Shown here: in pieces, positions 1 to 6,425 of the stretch
How the letters are laid out: each line of letters opens with the position of its first letter
Position numbering within the stretch: position 1 is the first letter of the stretch
NCBI GenBank assembly: GCA_035499415.1
Contig: DATJYV010000203.1
Location: forward strand, 1 to 18,557
Length of the DNA stretch: 18,557 nt
Direction of reading: 5' to 3'
DNA from: DATJYV01 sp035499415
Lineage (GTDB): Bacteria > Bacteroidota > Ignavibacteria > UBA10030
Program-made: the position numbers and the translations under genes
Notes under the pieces: generated by a model
The model's database searches: none
What the model saw: only the letters and a program-made list of their open reading frames with translations
What the model was told of the DNA's origin: nothing

Positions 1-1
1 T

Positions 2-37
2 GCTCGGAAACAGATGAGATTGTATGACGCTGCCTAA
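2..37 (+). CDS. 3' end of an upstream integron cassette ORF (partial)
   Basis: Only the last 11 codons and a TAA stop are in the window; they read A-R-K-Q-M-R-L-Y-D-A-A. The stop (35-37) lies inside the left core box GCCTAAC of the attC site that follows. Cassette ORFs very often end this way, and the complete cassette downstream also ends in D-A-A-stop within a GCCTAA box. The reading frame is inferred from this positional logic because the rest of the gene is off the window, so nothing can be said about its function. Confidence 0.5.
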   Translation, partial: ARKQMRLYDAA

Positions 38-130
38 CCAGTCGCCGGAGCCAACGCCGGTTGGCGCTGTCCGTTCCGCTATCGCGGTTCACGCCGCGAG
101 TCGGCGGTGGCTCAGCTTTCTACGTTAGGC
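32..130 (+). mobile_element. attC: Integron attC recombination site
   Basis: The 99-bp element starts with GCCTAAC (32-38, R'' box, RYYYAAC consensus) and ends with its exact inverse complement GTTAGGC (124-130, R' box, GTTRRRY consensus). Inside it, GAGCCAACGCC (48-58) pairs with GGCGGTGGCTC (103-113) over 11 positions with one mismatch, giving the L''/L' boxes. These are separated from the outer boxes by 9 and 10 bases. The order, spacing, palindromic core boxes and total length fit the attC family (roughly 57-141 bp), whose folded bottom strand is recombined by IntI between G and TT of the R' box. An ORF stop upstream and an ORF start 22 bp downstream are the expected cassette context. Confidence 0.88.
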
Positions 131-684
131 GGCATTGAGCACATCGAAAATATGAAATCCACCAAAAGAAGTTTCTTGCGAATTTTAGCCGGTTTTGTGT
201 TTCGTAGCACTCTGCTACACGTCATTACATATATGGTGATTGGTGCGCTGGCATTCCAATTCTTGACGCACCGCTATGATGAAACCGCACTCGGTTTACA
301 GGATATTCATGGTGAGCATGTCATGCACTGGTTTTTCCTGGCTCAGATTGTTAGAGGTATCCTACACGGTCTCGTATTGTTTCCTTTGCGAAGAGCGTTG
401 CTCGACATGAAGCGTTGGGGCGGCCTTGTTGTTGGCAGTATTCTTTTTATGGTCGGTTCGATCATTGGCATCAATGGCGCAATCGAGTCGTGGGTTTATA
501 CGACTCGCTTTAATTCTGACCTTTTTCTAGCCCATCTCCCCGAGGTCGTCACCCAGACAATTTTATTCGGCTATCTACTGCTCGCTTGGGAGCGTCGTAT
601 TGAAATGCGGCTTGGGGTTGAAGAAGACGCCGCCTAATCGGTCGCTCCCGCCAAAAAGATCAGCGGGTAAGAAAGCCGAAGGAA
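125..684 (+). mobile_element. Integron gene cassette carrying one membrane-protein ORF
   Basis: The cassette is bounded on the left by the IntI cleavage point of the attC at 32-130 (between G124 and T125). On the right it ends at the presumed equivalent point of the degenerate attC at 632-690. It holds a single ORF (152-637) that nearly fills it, with a short leader and a stop inside the next attC core box. No integrase, attI or cassette promoter is present in the window. The array polarity puts these to the left, or the array is an orphan (CALIN). The left boundary is firm; the right one is tentative because the second attC is poorly preserved. Confidence 0.6.
152..637 (+). CDS. Cassette-encoded polytopic membrane protein, unknown function
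   Basis: This ORF encodes a 161-residue hydrophobic protein that I do not recognise as a named family. The start chosen is ATG 152, which gives a basic N-terminus (K-S-T-K-R-S). The in-frame GTG at 107 lies inside the attC site and would read through the R' box, so it is rejected. About four membrane-spanning stretches are visible, roughly residues 15-36, 63-80, 91-110 and 130-145, with a short acidic tail ending E-E-D-A-A. The stop TAA (635-637) is embedded in the GCCTAAT core box of the following attC-like site. No clear Shine-Dalgarno is seen. Many cassette proteins are orphan membrane or toxin-antitoxin proteins; a single hydrophobic ORF with no partner gives no specific hint of its role. 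Confidence 0.75.
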   Translation: MKSTKRSFLRILAGFVFRSTLLHVITYMVIGALAFQFLTHRYDETALGLQDIHGEHVMHWFFLAQIVRGILHGLVLFPLRRALLDMKRWGGLVVGSILFMVGSIIGINGAIESWVYTTRFNSDLFLAHLPEVVTQTILFGYLLLAWERRIEMRLGVEEDAA

Positions 685-690
685 TTAAGC
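632..690 (+). mobile_element. attC: Probable degenerate attC site ending the cassette
   Basis: GCCTAAT (632-638) contains the stop of the membrane-protein ORF and fits the R'' box. A matching R' candidate, ATTAAGC (684-690), is its inverse complement except for one base, but it carries A instead of the G of GTT. An inner CCCGC/GCGGG pair makes a partial hairpin. The 59-bp length is typical, but the inner arms pair unevenly. An alternative right end near GTTGCTC (763-769) has a better L' candidate (GCGGTGGAGC, 741-750) but a non-consensus R' box. Either way the site looks decayed, consistent with the end of an array. Confidence 0.4.
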
Positions 691-929
691 GAGCGTGAAA
701 TTGATGGCGTGGTTGAAACGGTATTGCTGAGCGGGTAATCGCGGTGGAGCTGATTCGCCGTCGTTGCTCACGCGCCGGGATTTTACTCGCGTCGGTGAGA
801 CGAGTTATGAGAATCCCTCTGATAGGGCAAGAACTTATCGCTCTGTTGCCATCCTTGCAGGAAATAACTACTTTCCGATTGCGAACGACGTATTGGCAGG
901 CTAACTGAGCACGTCGGATAGGGCGATTC
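691..929. other. Non-coding junction between cassette and chromosomal kinase gene
   Basis: No convincing ORF is seen on either strand; the minus-strand ORFs crossing this region have no family resemblance and overlap the cassette gene. It is probably degenerate attC or array remnant on the left and the 5' regulatory region of the kinase gene on the right. A candidate promoter occupies 879-907. Confidence 0.5.
879..907 (+). promoter_or_regulatory. Candidate promoter of the hybrid kinase operon
   Basis: TTG at 879-881 is followed by 20 bases and TAACTG (902-907). Read as a sigma-70 site this is TTGCGA-N17-TAACTG. The TTG-N20-TA geometry is the same as in three other candidate promoters in the window. 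It would give a leader of about 16 nt carrying AGGG ahead of ATG 930. The -10 box is weak. Confidence 0.35.
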
Positions 930-3900
930 ATGAAACTGCCGCAAGTATTCTTCCCGCCAAGTTTTCAAGACCCAGAACTGGACCGCGAGTCCAGACTGCT
1001 TCACGGATTCCTCTGGTTTGCTCTCCTCATCGCTTTGGCATTCGCCGCCGTCGTTTCGATCCTTCTTCCTGCAAACCTCATACGTGCTCTGGGGATCGTG
1101 GTGTTTGTTGCTGTCTCCGGATTCGTTTGTTTTCCACTTATCTACCGAGGCAAGGCGCGTCGAGCCGCCTACTTGTTTGTCTTCCTATTTTGGTTGGTCG
1201 TCTCAGCACTTTCAGTGACCGGAGGAGGAACAGCAGCGCCGGCGTTTGTCGGTTACATTGTCGTGTTTCTTTCCGCTGGATTGCTTCTCGGGGTAACACC
1301 CGCACTGGGCACAGCGGCTCTGTGTGTCGTTACAGAGATCGTGGTCGCGTACGCAGAGGCGAATGCACTTCTCCCAACGGATATTATCCGCCAGACTGTT
1401 CAGACACGCCTCGTTGCCCACGTTCTGTTCTTCGCATTCGTCGCCGCAATTGTTTTCCTCTTTAAGAAGGGGCTCGGCCCATCAACATCCTCTTCGAGTG
1501 CGGGCGCTGAAGAAAAGGCCGAAGAACCCCGTAGGATGCCGACGATTCTCATCGCGATCTTCCTCGTATTTTCTCTCGGCCTTATTGTATCCGGATATTT
1601 CTACTCCAAGTACCAATCTGCGGAGATTGCAAGGTCCGCTGAAGCGGAGCTGCTCAATATTGCGAAACTCAAGGTGTCACAGGTCAAGGACTGGCAGCGT
1701 GAACGACTCGGGGATGCCCATGTGCTTTCCGAGAATCTCTCGGTGAGCGCAATCCTCCAGCGCTCTCTTTCGAACCCCTCCGACAAGAATCTTCACAAGG
1801 ATCTCGCACAGTGGCTTGAGTCTGTCCAGAAGAACTATGGATACAGCGGCATTGTGTTGTTCGATCCGATTCGGAGACCCATCGTCCAGGCAGGCGAGTT
1901 TTTCCAGACCTGGGCATCCGATAATTTTGCATCGCTCTTTGACTCTTCTGCGCAGACGGGAAGGACTCTCTTTTCCGACCTTCACGAAATTCCTGGGAGG
2001 GAACAATTCCGGCTCGACTTGCTCAGTCCCGTATTCAACCACGCCGGGACGACACTCCTCGGTGTGCTCCTTTTGCAGATTGACCCGGACCGTCTTCTGT
2101 TCCCGCTCGTTCAGAATTGGCCCGTTCAGAGCCGCACGTCGGAATCCGACTTGATCCGCATCCAGGAGGGGGGGGTGATATTTCTGACGAAGCCCCGGTT
2201 TGGACTCCACGACCAGACAAAGAAACTCATCCCGATCTCCCGTTCGCGACTCTCTGCATTTCCATTTGAGGGGCATGAAGAAATCATGCGTGACATCGAC
2301 TACAGAGGGGAGCCGGTCTTTGCCGCAGTCCAGCAGGTGCAGGACTTCCCATGGTACCTGATTGTGAAAGAAGATGAAGAAGAGATCTTTGAACCGTTGA
2401 GAAAAAACAACTGGAGCATAGGATTACTCGTGGTCTTTCTCATTCTCGGAGCCGGCGGAGGAGTTGGATTTCTGTGGCAGAACAACAGCGCCTTGTTCTA
2501 CCGTCGACAATACCGACTCGAATCGGAGCGTCGGTTGATCGGCGAACAGTTTGATAATCTGAGAAAGTATGCAAATGACATTATTATTTTGATCGATTCG
2601 GCAGACCTTATCGTCGAGGCGAACGACAGGGCTGTCAGCGCATATGGATATACCTACGGCGAATTAATCGGCATGAACAAGCGGGAGCTTCGCCCCCCGG
2701 AGGCACGTACGTCCTTCGACCGCGACGTCGAGAAGGCGCGTGCGTCCGGCGGCTCAATCTACGAAACCATTCACCGGCGAAAGGATGGTTCGTTATTTCC
2801 GGTGGAGATCAGTTCGAGGGAGATCGACCTCGGGGGCAAACGGTTCCACCAAGGTATTATTCGCGACATTACAGAGCGGAGACATGCGGAAGAAAATCTC
2901 CGGGAAAGTGAACGTCAGCTGAAAGAAGCACAGCAGGTCGCCATGACCGGAAGTTCCCGTTGGGATGCGCAAACCGACGTGACGGTCTGGTCCGATGAAA
3001 TGTTCCGCATCACCGGATGGGATCCGGCGCACGGCGCCCCTTCAAACTCGGACCGCGCGAAGCTTTACACGCCGGAAAGTTATGCACTCCTCCAGCAAGC
3101 GGTCGCGCGCGCTTTGCAGGCAGGAGATCCGTACGAGCTCGAGCTTGAGATTATCAGGCCCGACGGCGAACGACGGCATGTCGTTGTCCGCGGAAGGGCC
3201 TACCGCGACGAGCACAAATCAATCGGGGGACTTCTGGGAACGATGCAGGACATTACGGAACGGAAACAAACAGAGGCACTGATCCGGGAGCGGGAGGTAC
3301 AGTACCGCGAGCTTGTCGAATCAGCCCGCGACGCGATTTACACCGTCTCCACAGGCGGGCTCTTCACCTCGATCAACGCTGCATTCGAATCGGCGACGGG
3401 CTGGAAGCGGGAAGAGTGGATCGGGAAACCGTTCATGGATGTGATCCATCCGGACGATGTTCCGAGACTCGCCGATCGGTTCAAGCGAACTATCGCCGGA
3501 GAGGCGCTCACGCTCGACGAGGTTCGCGTGAAGACCAAGACGGGTTCGTTCGTGCTCGTCGAACTGAGCTCGGTGCCGCAGACTCGCGACGGCAAAGTCA
3601 TTGGCTCGCTCGGGATCGGCCGAGACGTGACCGAACGCAGACAGCTGGAAGAACAGCTGCGCCGGACCCAGCGACTCGACAGCATCGGGAGTCTCGCGAG
3701 CGGGATTGCACACGACCTCAACAATGTCCTCGGACCGATCCTGCTGAGCATCGATGTCCTCCAGCGGAAACTCACCGACTCCTCCGCCGCGAAGATGCTG
3801 GAGACGATCCGGAGCAGCACCAAACGGGGAAGTGAAATCGTCAAGCAGGTCCTCGCATTCGCGCGAGGGAGTGAGCAGGAGTTCAGCCCGCAACAACTCC

Positions 3901-4814
3901 GGTACGCCGTGAGCGAAATTCAATCGTTCGTCCGCCAAACGTTTCCAAAGGCCGTGACTATTCGGATTGATATTCCTAAAGACCTCCCCGCAATCCTCGG
4001 AGATTCCACGCAACTCCATCAAATCCTGCTCAACCTGTGCGTCAACGCACGGGATGCGATGCCGTCCGGAGGTTTGATTCGCATCTCTGCATCGGTGGAG
4101 AGTCTGGGGATGCCGGACCTCCAGGACCAGCCGAACGCCGCAGCGGGAGAGTACGTCTGCCTGGCCGTCGCCGACACCGGAACCGGCATTCCGGAAGAGG
4201 TTCGGTCGAAGATCTTCGACCCGTTTTTCACGACGAAGGAAGTTGGAAAGGGAACGGGGTTGGGACTTTCGACCGTCAATGCAATCGTGCGCGGACACAA
4301 GGGATTCCTCAGAGTTGAAACGGAGGTTGGGAAGGGAACGACGTTCAAAATCTTTTTCCCCGCCCTTCAAGGCGACCAGACTGCCGCCGAAGAAGATGAC
4401 AAACGCACGATTCCGCCGGGGAATGACGAAACCATTCTCGTCGTCGACGATGAGAAATCGGTGCTCCACATCGCCCGGGAGACGCTCGAAGCCTATAACT
4501 ACAAAGTATTCACGGCCACGGACGGAGTTGAAGCAACGCTTCTCTTCAATCGGGAGCCCAAGGGATCAATTGCGCTTGTCGTGTCCGACGTAAGTATGCC
4601 AAGAATGGGGGGAGTCGACCTGGTCCAAATACTGCGAAACACCGACCCACATGTCGCAATTTTATTGACAAGCGGCACGCCCGGTGAGATCGCACAAAGA
4701 CGAGCCGAACTCATTAATTACCGGTTCCTGTCAAAACCGTTTACTGCCGACCAACTATTGATTGCAATTCACGAGCTCCTTCATGGGGGTGGACAAGCGG
4801 AGGGATCAGCGTGA
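930..4814 (+). CDS. Membrane-bound hybrid sensor histidine kinase with three PAS domains and a C-terminal receiver
   Basis: The 1294-residue inner-membrane sensor starts with about six hydrophobic helices (residues 25-178), then an acidic linker. A helix at 205-224 leads to a large presumed periplasmic sensor of Cache/CHASE-like appearance (225-493), closed by a helix at 496-515. Three PAS/PAC units follow (about 540-650, 660-780, 785-902); each ends in the PAC signature D-[IV]-T-E-R. The HisKA domain has G-I-A-H-D-L-N-N with phospho-acceptor His928. The HATPase domain shows the N box (Asn1039), the G1 box D-T-G-T-G (Asp1082), F-D-P-F-F-T-T-K, and G-T-G-L-G-L-S. The receiver has the acidic pair Asp1173-Asp1174, phospho-acceptor Asp1220 and Lys1269. 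All catalytic residues are present. ATG 930 has AGGG about 9 nt upstream. Its partner gene begins 37 bp after the stop. The ligand cannot be deduced. Confidence 0.93.
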   Translation: MKLPQVFFPPSFQDPELDRESRLLHGFLWFALLIALAFAAVVSILLPANLIRALGIVVFVAVSGFVCFPLIYRGKARRAAYLFVFLFWLVVSALSVTGGGTAAPAFVGYIVVFLSAGLLLGVTPALGTAALCVVTEIVVAYAEANALLPTDIIRQTVQTRLVAHVLFFAFVAAIVFLFKKGLGPSTSSSSAGAEEKAEEPRRMPTILIAIFLVFSLGLIVSGYFYSKYQSAEIARSAEAELLNIAKLKVSQVKDWQRERLGDAHVLSENLSVSAILQRSLSNPSDKNLHKDLAQWLESVQKNYGYSGIVLFDPIRRPIVQAGEFFQTWASDNFASLFDSSAQTGRTLFSDLHEIPGREQFRLDLLSPVFNHAGTTLLGVLLLQIDPDRLLFPLVQNWPVQSRTSESDLIRIQEGGVIFLTKPRFGLHDQTKKLIPISRSRLSAFPFEGHEEIMRDIDYRGEPVFAAVQQVQDFPWYLIVKEDEEEIFEPLRKNNWSIGLLVVFLILGAGGGVGFLWQNNSALFYRRQYRLESERRLIGEQFDNLRKYANDIIILIDSADLIVEANDRAVSAYGYTYGELIGMNKRELRPPEARTSFDRDVEKARASGGSIYETIHRRKDGSLFPVEISSREIDLGGKRFHQGIIRDITERRHAEENLRESERQLKEAQQVAMTGSSRWDAQTDVTVWSDEMFRITGWDPAHGAPSNSDRAKLYTPESYALLQQAVARALQAGDPYELELEIIRPDGERRHVVVRGRAYRDEHKSIGGLLGTMQDITERKQTEALIREREVQYRELVESARDAIYTVSTGGLFTSINAAFESATGWKREEWIGKPFMDVIHPDDVPRLADRFKRTIAGEALTLDEVRVKTKTGSFVLVELSSVPQTRDGKVIGSLGIGRDVTERRQLEEQLRRTQRLDSIGSLASGIAHDLNNVLGPILLSIDVLQRKLTDSSAAKMLETIRSSTKRGSEIVKQVLAFARGSEQEFSPQQLRYAVSEIQSFVRQTFPKAVTIRIDIPKDLPAILGDSTQLHQILLNLCVNARDAMPSGGLIRISASVESLGMPDLQDQPNAAAGEYVCLAVADTGTGIPEEVRSKIFDPFFTTKEVGKGTGLGLSTVNAIVRGHKGFLRVETEVGKGTTFKIFFPALQGDQTAAEEDDKRTIPPGNDETILVVDDEKSVLHIARETLEAYNYKVFTATDGVEATLLFNREPKGSIALVVSDVSMPRMGGVDLVQILRNTDPHVAILLTSGTPGEIAQRRAELINYRFLSKPFTADQLLIAIHELLHGGGQAEGSA

Positions 4815-4851
4815 ACCAGCCGCGGGTGCTCACACGGATGGATCGTCTCAG

Positions 4852-5937
4852 ATGAAGCGAATTCTTGTGGTTGATGATGAGGAGGGAATGCGTTCCTCGA
4901 TTGCTCAGGTTCTCCAGTCGACCGATTATGAAGTCAGCCAGGCGGGCAATGGAATCGAAGCGCTCGAGCGGATCACGTCCGACACTCCGGACCTGATTGT
5001 GTGCGACGTGCATATGCCGAAACTCGACGGATTCGGATTGTTGAAGGAACTCCGAAAATCCGAACGCACGTCCGATATCCCCTTTATTTTTCTCACAGGA
5101 CAAACGGAGCGGTCGTCCCAACGGGAGGGAATGCAGCTTGGGGCTGACGATTACATCACAAAGCCGTTTGAGGCAAAAGACCTGGTCACAGCGGTGGAAT
5201 TACGGTTGAACAAACATCAGATGGTCCGCGACAAGATTCAGAAACGCCTGGATGAACTTCGAAGGAGCATGACGCTGGCACTCCCGCACGAATTTAGAAC
5301 TCCCCTCACGGGGATATTGGGTTTCTCTGAAATTCTTCAGCAGACACAAGGCCTGTCATCCGAGGAAACGGTCTACATTGGTTCGCACATTCACAAATCG
5401 GCGACGAGGCTCCACAAACTTGTTGAGCGAATGCTTCTCTTCACGGAACTCGAAACAGAACTCGCGAGCCCCGAGCGCATCAAGGCGCTGCGGTCATCCT
5501 CCGCGGCTGTGGGGGTGATTCTCGGTCAGGTTATTGAATCTCTCGGTTTCGAGACTCAGAGGAAGGAAGATGTTCAGACTTCTCTGGTGGACGGGAGGGT
5601 AAGAGTTCTCGAATCGCATCTATCGAAAGTTGCGGAGGAGATCCTGAGCAATGCGCTCAAGTTCTCGAAAAAGGGGACGAAGGTTTTGGTATCCACCGCT
5701 GTCGGTTCCGGCCGGGTCATCATCTCCGTTGAAGATCAAGGCAGGGGAATGAGCGAGGAACAAATCAAAAGCATCGGGGCGTTTGTCCAGTTTGACCGCA
5801 ATCGCAATGAACAGCAAGGACCAGGCCTTGGACTCGCGCTCGTCAAGAAGATCTGCGACATCTATGATGGTGTTCTGACGATTGACAACTCAGAGCCGGG
5901 CGTGAAGACGACGATCAATTTCCCTGAAGCAGATTGA
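4852..5937 (+). CDS. Receiver-histidine kinase protein (REC-HisKA-HATPase)
   Basis: The 361-residue soluble protein has an N-terminal receiver with acidic residues in L-V-V-D-D-E-E, phospho-acceptor Asp52, the conserved Thr in F-L-T-G-Q and Lys104. A HisKA domain follows with L-P-H-E-F-R-T-P-L and phospho-acceptor His146. The HATPase domain has N-box Asn267, G1-box Asp295 and G-P-G-L-G-L near residue 323. ATG 4852 is chosen because the receiver begins immediately after it (M-K-R-I-L-V-V-D-D); an upstream in-frame start would add 30 residues overlapping the preceding kinase gene. It lies 37 bp downstream of that gene on the same strand and ends at a strong terminator, so the two are probably one transcript. 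The membrane kinase, or its receiver, may feed phosphate to Asp52, which would then tune the kinase activity here. It has no output domain; the final target is elsewhere. Confidence 0.92.
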   Translation: MKRILVVDDEEGMRSSIAQVLQSTDYEVSQAGNGIEALERITSDTPDLIVCDVHMPKLDGFGLLKELRKSERTSDIPFIFLTGQTERSSQREGMQLGADDYITKPFEAKDLVTAVELRLNKHQMVRDKIQKRLDELRRSMTLALPHEFRTPLTGILGFSEILQQTQGLSSEETVYIGSHIHKSATRLHKLVERMLLFTELETELASPERIKALRSSSAAVGVILGQVIESLGFETQRKEDVQTSLVDGRVRVLESHLSKVAEEILSNALKFSKKGTKVLVSTAVGSGRVIISVEDQGRGMSEEQIKSIGAFVQFDRNRNEQQGPGLGLALVKKICDIYDGVLTIDNSEPGVKTTINFPEAD

Positions 5938-5963
5938 GGGTTCCTTCCAGAATCCCATCATCG

Positions 5964-5990
5964 AGCCTCGGCAATTGCCGGGGCTTTTTT
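5964..5990 (+). terminator. Intrinsic terminator of the two-kinase operon
   Basis: Positions 5964-5985 form a 9-bp stem (AGCCTCGGC paired with GCCGGGGCT, one T-G wobble) around an AATT loop. A run of six T follows (5985-5990). It begins 26 bp after the stop codon of the receiver-kinase gene. Confidence 0.9.
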
Positions 5991-6070
5991 CTTGGCGGCA
6001 GAATGTCTCGTTTTTTGAGATTAATGAGACGGGCAGAGATGTCCTGTTTCGTTCGGAGATAAACACAAAT

Positions 6071-6134
6071 GCCTCCATTCAAAGGAGGCAGTTGGTAACC
6101 ACTGAAGTAACCACCCTCACTCTTCAGTGGGTTA
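6071..6134. other. Two adjacent hairpins in the intergenic region beside tRNA-Gly
   Basis: The first hairpin pairs GCCTCC (6071-6076) with GGAGGC (6084-6089). Read on the minus strand it is followed by ATTTGTGTTTAT, so it may terminate the tRNA transcript. The second pairs TAACCACTGAAG (6096-6107) with CTTCAGTGGGTTA (6122-6134), 12 bp with one bulge. GTAACCAC also occurs twice (6095-6102 and 6107-6114). No coding potential is seen. A small structured RNA is possible but no known family is recognised. Confidence 0.45.
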
Positions 6135-6171
6135 TGCAGAGCGAAAGGGGGCTTTTCTACTCAAATTACAG

Positions 6172-6243
<72 letters not shown>

Positions 6244-6357
6244 AGGGATGCAGCTCGTGGCACTGAGCGAATAGCTTGAACGGAGAAAATCAGAATCTCG
6301 GCTAGACGCGCAAATTTTCGATTGTCGAACGGAAGATTTTGCCCGTCGTTTCACGCC

Positions 6358-6389
6358 GAAATATACAAAATTCGTTCTCCCGCTTCAAT
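6358..6389 (-). promoter_or_regulatory. Candidate promoter for tRNA-Gly
   Basis: On the minus strand ATTG (6389-6386) is followed by 20 bases and TATATTTC (6365-6358). This is one base from the Bacteroidota -7 consensus TAnnTTTG, with the -33 TTG at the usual distance. It lies in the addB-tRNA gap, so it would allow separate expression of the tRNA. The predicted leader of about 105 nt is long for a tRNA gene, which lowers confidence. Confidence 0.4.
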
Positions 6390-6425
6390 CGAGTCGTGAT
6401 TGCAGTGAACGCCAACCGCTAATAG

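Noticed and set aside
107..151. GTG 107 as start of the cassette membrane protein
   Set aside because: It lies inside the attC site; ATG 152 just after the R' box is the normal cassette arrangement.
575..1004. Minus-strand ORFs between the cassette and the kinase gene
   Set aside because: They overlap the ends of both real genes, have no homology-like features, and their composition is that of random antisense frames.
3321..4469. 382-codon open frame on the minus strand
   Set aside because: It is antisense to the PAS, HisKA and HATPase domains of the hybrid kinase and has no recognisable motif.
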